A stretch of 64,000 bases of DNA from contig CM042690.1 of the NCBI GenBank assembly GCA_023614405.1, positions 522,862,293 to 522,926,292 on the forward strand. The letters run 5' to 3'. Both the position numbers and the translations under genes were made by a program. This DNA is from Avena insularis. Taxonomy: Eukaryota > Streptophyta > Magnoliopsida > Poales > Poaceae. The notes beneath the pieces were generated by a model that was not told the origin of the DNA, made no database searches, and worked only from the letters and a program-made list of their open reading frames with translations. Of the stretch, positions 1-12,229 are shown one piece after another (the first letter of the stretch is position 1; the number at the start of each line of letters is the position of its first letter).

Positions 1-3000
1 GCACCTCCCCTATGAGCTTGGCCTCCCAGCCATGGCCAACTGCCATCCCGAGAACTGCATAGGTGGACATTTATCACGAGATAGCCTCAGCTCAACCTCT
101 TTCCGCAAGGGAACCCATACTAAGACATATAAACTTCCAGTTAATCCCTACCCAATTCAGGTATTGTGGTTGTACGGTAAAATTGGAATGGTATCGCATC
201 CGAACCCAACCATCAGTTTTTATCAAAGTCAAGGCTCATACCTCATTCAGTTTCATCATCAAATCATTGTGTTTCATAACACATTTCAAAATATTTCAAT
301 AGAATGAATCATCATTCCGAGGTTTTCATAATCATTTTCTCCAAGTGTTCCCATCTAAAGTGATCAAGTTTAGCTTAGCACTAGCCACTAGTATTGAGGG
401 TATCACTATTGAGGGATGCTAATCAAGTAGAAGTACCCAAGACTAGTTCTATGATCTTGGTGGTATCCATTCCATTTTTCCACTAATCACAATTCATTAA
501 CTAGATAAGAAACTTTCGTATAGGAAAAAGTAAAGCTTGTAGGTAAACTGGGATTTGTATAATCAAAGGTGCATAACCAAGCATGCAGGGTGCATCTTGC
601 ATAGGTTATCTTGCATAGTTTAGCTTACCTTGAGTAGTGCAGTCGTTGAAGTTCTCTTCTTCCTCGAAGTACTCCTCCTCATCGTAGCCCGGGTCGGTAC
701 TAGCGTCTATAAACACATACGAGGTACACAATCACCACACAACGCTTCACTACTTCTATTTAGCACACAAGGGCTCACCCTAGATGATCTAGCATCATCT
801 TAATCATCACATGCAATAATGGCACATCCTTATTTATCTTATTTGAGAAAAGTAATTTCTACTCATTGAAAATACTTAAGATTTAATATTCTCCTATTGA
901 AATATGGGATCCTGTTGACACATGCCATCACCACATATTTAAATACTTGGGAATGTGATTTAAAGGGTTTGGCATATATTACAAGATTTAATATTGCTAT
1001 TTAATAATATTATAGTGACTAGAAATGCCTATATAGCATTCTTTTAATACTAGTCCATGATCAATGCCTATAAAACTAAATATTTTTACATATTCATATA
1101 GAGCATGGTAAATGTGATTTTTGAGAGTTGGAATCATCTCAAAAGAATTCATGGTTGATTTTATAGAAATGTTTGAAGTAGTAAAAGTCTCTGTCTTGTT
1201 ATTTTTATTATAGGTGATCTATAATTTCAAATGGTTTGAATCCAACGGGAGTGATTATATATTTCCAATACCTTTCTAGCAAAATTGAAGTCATGCATTT
1301 TGGTTAAGTAAAACTCTCTGAATACAATTTTGAAATCACTGACAGAATAGGGTTTTTAATTAAATAGAAAAATCCTATTTGAATCGCTGGGCTATGTGAG
1401 GGAATGCTAATGGGCCGGCCCAACTGCACAGCGCGCGCAGCGGGCTGCTGACAGGATGATCCCACGCGTCAGCAGCTAATATCAGCCCTACGATTAGAGC
1501 AAGATCTACGGCTCCAGCTAGGTCTGGGATGGGGGCGAACGGGCTGGTAGACGACAGTGAGTCGATTGGTGATCGTGGCGGCTCCTGGGGTGGCTCCAAT
1601 CAACGACGCCCTTCCTTCACTGCAATGGTGGGCTCCGGCGATGTGGTGCTCGCCTTGCTCCGAGGAAGGGTCAGAGATGTTTCTAAGAGAGAGGAGAGTG
1701 GAATAGTGTGCCGTTTGAGGCTGGGGGAGGGTCCTATTTATACATCGGCGTCGGAGGCAGCGCGACATGGCTCGGGCTCGTCGAGGACACTGCTACAGGT
1801 TGCTATAGGCATGGAGGAGGGCATAGGTCGATATGGTGGACTGCGGCGATCATCACGCACATGGTGGCGCAGCAAGGTGTGGTCTTAATCGGTCGGGAGA
1901 GGTCTGTGCTTTGTGCGAGTACTGAAGTGTTCGTCATCGAGTACGGTGGTCACGGGGCGCACGGCGGTGAATGGTCATGTCTAGGAGGTGGCTGGTGATG
2001 CGGAGGGTGCGGGTACGCGCGGAGAGAGCGAGGCACGGCGTGGCTGCTTGAGGTGGCTTCGACGCTCTGGCGTGCGCTCGGCATGGCAGAGAAGTAAATG
2101 GGCGCGGCGCTGCTGGCTTCTCCACTGGTCGACGTTGATCGACGGGTGGATAGAGGGGTGCGGTGAAGTCACGCCTACCTCCTGGGGGTCGTGGGAGATG
2201 GCGGTGCGGCATGTGGTGTCGTGTCCATGGTCGACCGGCATGACATGCTCGGGTACGGGCGGCACTGGTGCAAATGGCAAGTGAGGCCTGCTCCATTTCA
2301 CGGCTAGGTACTGGGGATGGTCGTAGGTGAGTAACTGAGACTGATTGTAGTACAAGAATGATCACAAGATTGATTCAATTAGTGTATAGTTGGTAGAGTT
2401 CTACTCTTCCCGTTAAGTGTTTGATTAAATGGCCGCATGAACTAGTTATTTGATCTTTCAAATTATATTTGGTGGGTGTGTTAGTCACATGCTTAGGAGT
2501 CTCTGGTTGCTAGGATTTGTCAAGTGGAGATGGTTTGGGTGGTTTTTGGAAAAGTGCCATCTAGGTACCTACACTTGATTCAATTTTGAAATGCCTCTCA
2601 AATAGATTTAAAATTAGTTTATGTAAGTTTGTAAAGTTTGCTTGGATTTATTTTTACTTAGTTCAGCAAGGGGTAAAAAGAATTAGAATTGTTTCTGTTG
2701 GAATTTTTTTACTAGGGATGCCCAAAGTGGGCTAGTGGTTAACTTTGGCCAAAATGACCATTTGATCATTGTGCTTATAACTTGATTTTCTTTTGATTTG
2801 TTTCTGTTTGAAAATGACCTAGATGATCTTGTTTTCATCCTCAAGCTAATCCTCATCCTTGATAGCAATCAAACATGGAATAGCAAGCATTCATGCATTA
2901 ATAACAATCACACATGCATTCATATGGGTTTAAGAATAAAAGTTTTTATTAACCCTAATCTTGGGTGATTAGAACTTGATAATCTTGTTTAATATTTTTG

Positions 3001-3010
3001 AGATGTTACA
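1..3010. mobile_element. Right part of a long LARD-type LTR, inserted in the copia B 3' LTR
   Basis: This block runs in from the left edge and ends at 3010 in GATGTTACA, directly against the broken copia B LTR that begins at 3011. Its layout is AT-rich (1-1380), GC-rich (about 1380-2300) and AT-rich again. The complete solo LTR at 45728-50521 has the same layout and a similar end, GATGCTACA. There is no coding domain; open frames in the GC-rich part occur on both strands and look spurious. I infer the end of a Sukkula/Erika-like long LTR. The left end and its target duplication are outside the window, so a full element cannot be excluded. Confidence 0.45.
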
Positions 3011-3048
3011 AATACACATCTAACTCTACATATATACGTATTCTAACA
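3011..3048 (-). repeat. Copia B 3' LTR fragment
   Basis: These 38 bases match the outer part of the right LTR (31643-31680) closely and end in the same CTAACA. The match stops at 3011, where the long LTR of 1-3010 begins. In minus orientation a purine-rich tract (complement of 3049-3063) sits directly before the LTR start TGTTAG, as expected for a 3' LTR. Confidence 0.75.
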
Positions 3049-3161
3049 CCCTCCCTCTATCTCAACCGGTTAACAAGAGGTTGAGACTGTGCCTACAATG
3101 ATCATACAAAGGCAACGGAAGTGGTTTAGTAAAGATATCAGCAACTTGATCCTTGGATGAG
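3049..3161 (-). pseudogene. Copia B RNase H C-terminus and polypurine tract
   Basis: On the minus strand this reads the copia RNase H tail, with the motif SSKDQVADIFTKPLPLP followed by a Cys-Arg-His stretch, then stops and the polypurine tract. It continues the RNase H at 11201-12229; the 8-kb gypsy element inserted exactly between the two parts. TSD copies ATGAG are at 3157-3161 and 11196-11200. Confidence 0.8.
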
Positions 3162-4783
3162 TGATGGCTCAGTGCATGGCGCCCAGAAAAGTGCTGGTGC
3201 GTGGTTGATGTAGAGCTCGTTGGGAACCCCAAGAGGAAAGTATGATAAGCACATCAGCAAGTTTCCCTCAGTATGAAACCAAGGTTTAATCGAACCAGTA
3301 GGAGCAAGGAAACACCCCAAAGGTGTTACTAGCTGAGCTTTGGCGAGGCGCATCATGGTGCTAGTAGCAACGTGGAGACCTGCACAACACAACCACAAAA
3401 CTTTGTCCCCAACTTGCGATGAGGTTGTCAATCTCACCGTGTTTTGCGGAAAACAAAGGATTAAACATATCGAATAGAAAAAAGTAATAGTTTGCAGAAA
3501 GTAAACACAAAGAAGTAAACAGTTGTAGATTGTATGTAAAGAAAAGGACCGGGATCCATAGTTCACTAGAGGTGGCTCTCCTAAGATAGATAACATGCTG
3601 GGTGAACAAATTACAACGGGGCAATTGACAAACACCGAGAAAGCAATACATGCATATACTAATCATCTTGACTCCTTTGAGACTTGATTGGGCATTACAA
3701 CATTATACATAGACCGCCATCCAACTACATCTATGACTAATAATCCACCTTCAGGTTATCATCCGAACCCCCTCCAGTATTAAGTTGCAAGCAACAAATT
3801 ATTGCTTTATGAACTGCGTGTAAAGTAAACAATATGATTGTTCTATGAACAAAGGATTGTTGTTTTCTCCCTAGTAGCAACAACACATCTAGTACCTTAG
3901 AGAATTTTGTCACTTCCCCAGATTACCAGAGGCATGAACCCACTATCGAGCATAAATACTAACTCTTGGAGTTGCTAGCATCTACTCGGCCAAGATAGCT
4001 ACTAAGAACGGAAAGCATGCAAGATCACAAATAACAAAGACATGATAAAATCAATAATCAATCTGAAATAGCATTTCAATATCCATCGGATCCCCACAAA
4101 CACAACATGCAGAATTACTAATAAATGATCTTGATCATGAACGGAGCTCACAAGATCTAGACATGAAAGCACAAAGGAGGAGAACCAGCCATCTAGCTAC
4201 TACATGGATCCATAGTCCAAGGATGAACTACTCACGCATCACACCGGAGGCTTGCATGGTGATGAAGAAGGCCTCCAAGGTGAATTCCCCTCTCCGGCAG
4301 GGTGCCGAGAAGAGCTACAGATCCCTCCCGATCTAGGGATGGAGATGACGGCGGCTACAGACTCTTTCGTGGATTTTTGATCGGGAACTTAGGGTTTTCG
4401 TCCCGAGGGTAATATATAGGCGGAAGGAGAGGCCGAGGGGGTGCCAGGAGCGGCCACACCACCCCTGGCGCGGGCCAAGCCTGGCCGCGCGGCCAGGTGG
4501 TGTGGTGGCCCCTTGGCCCCTCTCCGTCTCGTATTCTGGCATCTGATGACTTCCAAAAAATAGGCACTTTGGCTTTTGTCCCGTCCTATTCCGAGAATAT
4601 TCATTTTCTGACTTTCGTGGAACCAAAAACAGTAGAAAACAGGCAGCTGGCACTGTGGCTCTTGTTAATAGGTTAGTCCCAGAAATCATATGAAAAGCAC
4701 TCCAAAGTTGGAACAAAACAGAAGAAAGTGGATAAAACCAAGCATGGAACATCAAAAATTATAGATACATTTGCAATGTATCG
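3162..4783 (-). repeat. Gypsy 1 3' LTR
   Basis: Left LTR, in the 3' position for a minus-strand element. It is collinear with 9617-11195. Compared with that copy it keeps 35 extra bases at 3612-3646, and the stretch around 4295-4345 differs. Its outer edge starts TGATGG; its inner edge is CGATAC on the minus strand where the other copy has TGATAC. A TATA-like TATATATTA (minus strand, about 4409-4417) lies in the promoter area. Confidence 0.9.
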
Positions 4784-7486
4784 ACATCCCCAAGCTTAAC
4801 TCCTGCTCGTCCTCGAGTAGGTAAGTGATAAAAAGAAAGAATAATTTTTTAGGTGACATGCACCATCAAAGACTTGATCAAAGTATTTGTAAAACATTCG
4901 AAGCTGGGATCATAGTACTTCAATCATAACATGAAAGACAAAGTTCTAGCAATAAGCAAAGAAACTATGATGCAACATGAAAAGGCACAAACAAAAGATT
5001 CATGAATAACAATGCTTTGCAAGACGTTTGTTTGTTTCACATAAAGAAAACATAGCATAATAGTATTCAGCTTGTCCCTCAGTAGAGTAGCAAATATAAA
5101 TGCATAGGACACCTTCAAAGTTCATAAGAGTGACTAGATACAATAGTTTAAAACAAGCAATATCAAGTTATGCATCAATCAACTAGTCTTGGGACAATGC
5201 ACATAGAACTAAGAATGGCCACTATGCTCTCAAAGTAGGTGCATAAAGATAGAAGGTGGAGACTCAATATAATGGTGGAAGAAAGACCTTTAAAAGGAAG
5301 TAGGGATTCAAGTCTCATAAAGAGCTTCCAAAAATTATGGTACTTATAGCTTTCAGCTCTCATTGCCCCTATCATAAGCATCTTTAAGGTGATTAAGGTT
5401 AAAATGACACAACTAAGAGGATATGCTTGCCAAGTTATAAACCGAAATCTCATGCCCCTTACTTACGAAGACCGATCCTCATGCTACTCAACTTCAGTCA
5501 CGAGTAAGCTCTTGTCATTGTAAGTACATGTGTATCATTAAGAACCGCCAACTAGGTACCCCTTGCACATGATACGGGAGCTTTCCCATAATCAAAATGA
5601 CAAGGCAAGCAGACAATGAGCATCTCAGCGATCTTTTTATTTGCTATTTGCATAGGTTTTTATTGAGGATGCTTCATAGAGTGCTCATTATGGTGATGCT
5701 GCAAGTTTCCACCGTGATTAGGCATGGCTTAGGCTAGCGGCCCAGTCGTTTCTCTAACACACATACAAACTCCATGATCTTACAAGTTCCACTTTTATTT
5801 CACACCGCCGGGATCCGTAAGCAAAAGAACATGATATCAATGGGGTACAAAGTACAAGTGCAATGTTGAAAGCGTTCCCCATGAAACATGGTTCTGCTAA
5901 TTTCAACTTATAAAGCGCAAGCATATACACAACAAAGAAGGACCCAATGGTTCAAGTTTATTAGATGCAAAAAGTAAAGTGTGTCATCAAGTTCGTGAGA
6001 GCTTTAATCACTAGTTTTCTCATAACAAGTTTAATTTGGAAGGTAAACAAAAGCATGAATATACTTGGAATAGCATAAGCTAGTAGGTAGGTATGGTGGA
6101 CTCTTTGGAATAACTTGGTTTAGGGAGTTGGATGCATGAGTGGAACTCATACTTTGTCGTGGAGGCTAGCAAAAGACTGGGAGCGACAAACTAAGAGAGC
6201 AATAATGGCCATAATCATGCAGAGCGACAAAACATCATTGATCAAAGCATAAGGTGATACTAAAAGTTGAAAACTAAAGGATCATAAAGGCTATGGTGAC
6301 TTGAGATAGTCATAACATGGTGTGAGCATGCGCCAAGTCAACCCAAATAAAGCATCAAAGGAGAATACCACTATACTATGCTTTAATATGCTAAAACAAC
6401 GCATGATTCATCCAAGGCACATTAAGCAATATCAATTGTTTATAAAAAGTCATGCTACAGCAAAGAATACTAAGCATAAAGCCAAAACAATATCAAGCAT
6501 GGCATGACAAAGCATAGGCCACGATAAAAAAAGCTCTTTTACCACATAAGCATGAACTTTCCTACTCTTTTCCAAACCAAACCAAACTATTTGCAAACCA
6601 ATGTATGAAAGAGGGGGTCCAACCAATTTATTCAGAAAACTAAGCAAACCAAGCAAACGAAAAACCAAAATGAAAACGAAAAGAAGACGCTCCAAGAACA
6701 ACACAACTGTGCATGAAACAATAAAAATGAAGCGTTTGGAAGAAACCTGGGATTTTTATTGATGAAGAAGGGGATACCTTGGGCATCCCCAAGCTTTGAC
6801 GCTTGTACTTCTTGGATATTTCTTGAGGTGACACGCGTGGCATCCCCAAGCTTGAGCTTTAGTACATCCTTCATCTCTTTACTCATTCCTTCCATACACC
6901 TGAAATTTTTCCTTCATACAAAACTGCACACAATCTTTATTAGCAACATTAGTGCACTCAAGATAAATAAGTCTTAAGGTTCAGTTCTAACACCAAATAA
7001 ACTTTCATTAGAACACTAGCTACTGTATCACTTCCCTAAAAAAGCTCAATTCCCCAAAAGAACTCAAAAAGGAACCAACAAGAAGCAAATGCAGAAAATG
7101 GCAGAAATCTGTCAAAACAGACCAGCAGGTAAAGACGAATTTTTTCGAAGACCTTCTGTTGCTCAAATAAAAAAGTGTTGAACTAACTAAAGTTAGATAA
7201 CAACCTGGGGAAGAAGCACAAAACATTACAGATCAATCCTATATACAGATCTCTCTCACAAATTTTTACGGTGAAGCACAAAAATCTGTTTCGGGACAGC
7301 AACTTTGCCAATCATTACTTCTCTCTCATTAGAGGTTACTCTTGGCACAAAAAGCAAATAAAAAGGATAAGGAGAGGTTATTACAGAGGTAATAACTTCC
7401 AAGACTCATCTAAAACTTTTGGGTTATCTCCCAATAAGTACTTTTCTTTAACGCCTTCAAGTTAGGCATAAGAAGCAAAGAAAGAA
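4784..7486 (-). other. Gypsy 1 internal 3' non-coding region
   Basis: About 2.7 kb between protease and 3' LTR with short frames only. The purine-rich tract next to the LTR is the complement of about 4784-4800. Several blocks are clearly homologous to the 3' internal region of gypsy 2: minus strand 7310-7060 with 25620-25870, minus strand 6040-5830 with 27770-27995, and minus strand 5440-5310 with 28180-28320. These can be followed by eye over 100-250 bases each. Confidence 0.75.
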
Positions 7487-9426
7487 TCAAGTGTTCTCAA
7501 ATGAAGAAGCATTAAGACCAAATTTTGTTTTCATAGGAGAAGCAAAAGAAATATTTTCTCTCTTTTTAGGGAAGTGTTTTATACCTTTATTAAGTGGGAG
7601 TTGATATTTAATGGTGCCTTCTTTCATATCAATGATGGCACAAACAGTTCTAAGAAAAGGTCTTCCCAAAGTAATAGGATAAGAAGCATTGTATTCAACA
7701 TCCAAAATATAGAAATCAACAGGGACATAGGAAACGTTAACCATAATAAGAACATCATTAAGAATCCCCATGAGTTTCTTTTTAGCATTATCATCAAGTG
7801 GGACATTCAAATAACAATCTTCAAGAGGAGGCAAATCAAGCATATCATAAATCCTTCTAGGCATAATAGAAACACTACTATCAAGATCACATAAAGCTTT
7901 GAAATCAAAGTCATCCACTTTCATATTAATGATGGGTTCCTAGCCATCTTCTTGTTTTATAGGAATAGAAGCTTTATGTTTCATCTTTTCTTCTTTAATC
8001 TTTATGAGAGCATCAGTAATGTGTTTTGTAAAAGCCATGTTCATAGCACTAGCATTAGGACTTTTAGCAAGCTTTTGTAGGAACTTAATAACTTCAGAGA
8101 TATTGCAACCATCAAGATCAAAACCATACTTATCATCTAAAGTAGTAGAACTATTACTAGCCTCAACACTAGTGGTGGTAATAGTAGAAACACTAATGTT
8201 TCTAGCAATTTCATCTTCTCTTTCCCACTTAGCATGTAATTCAGCTAATAGTCTAACATTTTCATTAATTCTTACTTGTATAGCATTAGTAGCTGCAAAG
8301 GGATTCTCATTAGTTTCAGGTTTAGCATCCATTTTATTCAAAGAAGATTGAGCTTCAGCCAAAGATGCTATATTTCTTTCAGCATTAGATAGTTTTTCCT
8401 CAATAGTTTATTGAAAGCAGTTTGTTTACTAATAAACTCTTTAAGCATAACTTCAAGTTTAGAGGGAGCACTCTTATTATTGTTGTAAGAATTTCCATAA
8501 GCATTACCATTGTTGGGAGGGAATGACTTATAATTGTTGTTACCAAAATTGTTCCTATAAGCATTATTACCATAAACATTGTTGCCAAAATTGTTATTTC
8601 TTATGAAGTTCATATCAACTTGCTCTTCTTGAGCAACCAAAGAGGCTAAAGGAACATTATTTGGATCAATATGGGCTTTCCCATTAACAAGCATGGACAT
8701 AATAATATCAATCTTATCACTCAAGGAGGAAGTTTCCTCAACAGAATTTACCTTCCTACCTTGTGGAGCTCTCTTAGTATGCCATTCAGAATAATTAACC
8801 ATCATATTGTCCAGAAGTTTTGTTGCAGCACCCAAAGTGATGGTCATAAAGGTACCTCCAGCAGCAGAATCCAATAGGTTCCTTGAAGAATAGTTCAATC
8901 ATGCATAAAAAGTTTGGATGATCATCCAATTCGCAAATCCATGAGTGGGACAATTCTTTACCAAAGATTTCATTCTTTCCCAAGCTTGAGCAACATGTTC
9001 ATTATCAAGTTGTTTAAACTTCATTATTTCACTTCTCATAGATATAATCTTAGCAGGAGGATAGTATTTTCCAATAAAAGCATCTTTGCATTTAGTCCAA
9101 GAATCAATACTATTCCTAGTTAAGGAATTCAACCATTCTTTAGCTTTTCCTCTCAAAGAGAAAGGAAAAAATTTCAGCTTAATAATATCACCATCTATAT
9201 CCCTATGCTTTTGCATCTCACAAAGTTCAAAAAAGTTATTTAGATGGGAAGCAGCATCTTCATTACCAATACCAGAAAATTGCTCTCTCATAACAAGATT
9301 GAGTAAAGCAGGTTTTATCTCAAAGAAAGTATTTTTAGGCATAGGTGGAGCAATAGGTGTGCTCATAAAATCATTGTTGTTGGTGCTAGTGAAGTCACAC
9401 AACTTAGTGTTTTCAAGAGTAGTCAT
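7487..9426 (-). pseudogene. Gypsy 1 gag-protease polyprotein, broken
   Basis: The minus-strand reading starts at ATG 9426, 164 bases inside the primer site. It covers a retrotransposon gag domain (residues about 40-175, with KPALLNLV and FPFSLRGKAKEWLNSL), an Asn-rich basic linker (about 9-11 GNN/YNN units at 8580-8480) and an aspartic protease (7924-7487). The protease core reads DLDSSVSIMP where the family has D-L-G/S-A-S, so the catalytic triad region looks changed. Breaks: an in-frame TGA at about 8899, a frameshift near 8400 and a stop at about 7938. Gag would package RNA in the cytoplasm and protease would mature it. No pol follows. Confidence 0.85.
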
Positions 9427-9616
9427 TTTTTGGGTTTTCAAATAAGAAAGGAAACTAGTAAAACTAATTTTTTTTGTGTTTTTGATAACAAAACAAGCAA
9501 ACAAAGCAAAAAGAAAACTAAGCAAAACAAAAACAACAAAGTAAAGAGATTGGTTATGACGGACTCCCCTTGTGAAGATGTCCTTGAATCCCCGGCAACG
9601 GCTCCAGGAAAATGCT

Positions 9617-11195
9617 TGATGGCTCAGTGTACGGCGCCTAGAAAAGTGCTGGTGCGTGGTTGATGTAGAGCTTGTTGGGAACCCCAAGAGGAAGGTATGA
9701 TGAGCACAGCAGCAAGTTTCCCTCAGTATGAAACCAAGGTTTAATCGAACCAGTAGGAGCAAGGAAACACCCCAAAGGTGTTACTAGCTGAGCTTTGGCA
9801 GGGCGCACTACCGGTGCTAGTAGCAACGTGGAGACCTGCACAACACAACCACAGAACTTTGTCCCCAACTTGCGACGAGGTTGTCAATCTCACCGTGTTT
9901 TGCGAAAAACAAAGGATTAAACGTATCGAATGGAAAGAAGTAATAGTTTGTAAAAAGTAAACACAAAGAAGTAAACAGTTGTAGATTGTGTGTAAATAAA
10001 AGGACCGGGATCCATAGTTCACTAAAGGTGGCTCTCCTAAGATAGATAACATGCTGGGTGAACAAATTACATGCATATACTAATCATCTTGACTCCTTTG
10101 AGACTTGATTGGACATTACAACATTATACATAGACCGCCATCCAACTGCATCTATGACTAATAATCCACCTTCAGGTTATCATCCGAACCCCCTCCAGTA
10201 TTAAGTTGCAAGCAACAGATTATTGCTTTACGAACTACGTGTAAATTAAACAATACGATTGTTTTATGAACAAAGGATTGTTGTTTTCTCCCTAGTAGCA
10301 ACAACACATCTAGTACCTTAGAGATTTCTGTCACTTCCCAGATTACCAGAGGCATGAACCCACTATCGAGCATAAATACCAACTCTTGGAGTTGCTAGCA
10401 TCTACTCGGCCAAGATAGCTACTAACAACAGAAAGCATGCAAGATCACAAATAACAAAGACATGATAGAATCAATAATCAATCTGAAATAGCATCTCAAT
10501 ATCCATCGGATCCCCGCAAACACAACATGCAGAATTACAAATAGATGATCTTGATCATGAACGGTGCTCACAAGATCTAGACATGAAAGCACAAACGAGG
10601 AGAACCAGCCATCTAGCTACTATATGGATCCGTAGTCCAAGGATGTACTACTCACGCATCACACCGGAGGCTTGCATGGTGATGAAGAAGGCCTCTAGGG
10701 TGAATTCCCCTCTCGTGAAGTGCGGAAGAACAATGATCCGTCGATCTAGGGATGGAGATGACGACTCTGAACTCTTTCGTGGATTTTTGATCGGGCACTT
10801 AGGGTTTTCGTCCCGAGGGTAATATATAGGCGGAAGGAGAGGCCGAGGGGGTGCCGGGAGTGACCACACCACCCCCTGGCGCGGGCTAGGCCTGGCCACG
10901 CGGCCAGGTGGTGTGGTGGCCCCCTGGCCCCTCTCCTTCTCGTATTCTGGCATCTGATGACTTCCAGAAAAATAGGCACTTTGGCTTTTGTCCCGTCTTA
11001 TTCCGAGAATATTCATTTTCTGACTTTCCTGGAACCAAAAACAGTAGAAAATAGGCAGCTGGCACTGTGTCTCTTGTTAATAGGTTAGTCCAAGAAATCA
11101 TATGAAAAGCACTCCAAAGTTGGAACAAAACAGAAGAAAGTGGATAAAACCAAGCATGGAACATCAAAAATTATAGATACATTTGCAATGTATCA
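9617..11195 (-). repeat. Gypsy 1 5' LTR
   Basis: Right LTR, 5' position. It begins TGATGGCTCAG on the plus strand and ends AATGTATCA, next to TSD ATGAG (11196-11200). It is collinear with 3162-4783 apart from small indels, including a 35-bp deletion at about 10070. The primer site lies 11 bases inside its inner edge. Confidence 0.9.
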
Positions 11196-11200
11196 ATGAG

Positions 11201-12229
11201 ATGAATCGAATTTGTAGCTTCTTCTGAGAGACCTGCTTGTGAACAAAGTGGAAATCAACTTCAATATGCTTTGTCCGTGCATGAAAAACTGGGTTAACTA
11301 ATAGGTAGGTGGCACCCATATTGTCACACCATAATACTGGCGTCTGAGTTTGTACAACTCCAAGATCTTGTAACAAGGACTGAACCAAGATAAGCTCTGT
11401 TGTAGCATTTGCCAGAGCTTTATACTCAGACTCGGTATTGTACCATGAGACGATAGATTTCTTATGAGTACTCCAGGCGATCAAGTTTCCTCCATAAAAT
11501 ATGTTAAATCCCCCTGGATCACCGATCGTCCATACTACCATCCCAGTCTGCATCGGAGAACGCAGAAAACACAGTAGAGGAAGAAAACCGAAACTGAAGA
11601 CCACTGTCAACTGTGAACCGTACATAGCAAAGTATACGCTTGACAACAGCCTAATGAGGAGTACGAGGCTCATAAAGATATTGACACACCTTGTTGACAA
11701 CAAAGGACAAATCAAGACGTGTCACTGTAAGATACTATAGTCCACCAACAATACTACGATACTGCGTGGCTTCGTTAGACGAAAGAGCATCACCATCAAC
11801 ACTGTAAAGGCGCTCGGAAGAGTACATAGGAGTAGTATTCAGGGTGCACTTCTACATATTAGCACACGCAAGAAGATCCAGAGCATACTTACGCTATCGA
11901 AGAACAAGACTACCAGAAGAGAATGAATCAACCTCTATGCCCAGAAAAATAGTGGAGAACTCCAAGATCTTTCACAGATAAATCAACCCGAAGTTCATAG
12001 ATCAACCGAGGAATAGCAGCAACAGTGGAGCTAATAACAATGATATCATAAACATAGACCAAGAGATAAACAATCACATCTAGCCTCTAAAGAATAAAGA
12101 GTGATGTATCAACCGTCGAAGATCTAAAACCCAGCTTGCCAAGCACAGAACTGAGGCGAGCCTGCCATGCACGAGGAGGTTGCTTCAACCCATAGAGAGA
12201 CCTGCCCAAAATTCTGTCAGTGGACATCA
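11201..12229 (-). pseudogene. Copia B reverse transcriptase (C-terminal half) and RNase H
   Basis: The minus strand reads from a YGLKQPPRAWHARLS motif (about 12215) through the remains of the RT palm to a copia RNase H with [28 protein letters not shown] and [14 protein letters not shown]. It carries several stops and frameshifts; the YVDD region survives only as VYLLVYVYDIIVI. The reading continues at 3161 after the gypsy 1 insertion. Upstream, the expected RT N-terminal half is not in line: it lies inverted on the plus strand at 12230-13685. Confidence 0.85.

Larger units (their letters stand above)
3162..11195 (-). mobile_element. Gypsy 1: non-autonomous Athila-lineage LTR retrotransposon
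   Basis: An 8034-bp element with LTRs at 3162-4783 and 9617-11195, flanked by a perfect 5-bp TSD (ATGAG). On the minus strand it reads 5' LTR, primer site (9606-9589, an 18-base match to the 3' end of plant tRNA-Asp except for one base), gag plus protease, then a long non-coding region and the 3' LTR. No RT, RNase H or integrase is recognisable, so it would have depended on proteins from a relative. The gag resembles Athila-type gags (KPALLNLV, FPFSLRGKAKEWL). Size and lack of pol recall the Triticeae family Sabrina, but the name is a guess. Confidence 0.9.

Noticed and set aside
1469..2365. Several overlapping frames of 74-143 codons on both strands
   Set aside because: They lie in the GC-rich part of a long LTR-like repeat, overlap each other on both strands and hold no domain.
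4333..4755. 140-codon minus-strand frame (and similar at 10648-11167)
   Set aside because: Both lie fully within the gypsy 1 LTRs, near the promoter and leader; no domain.
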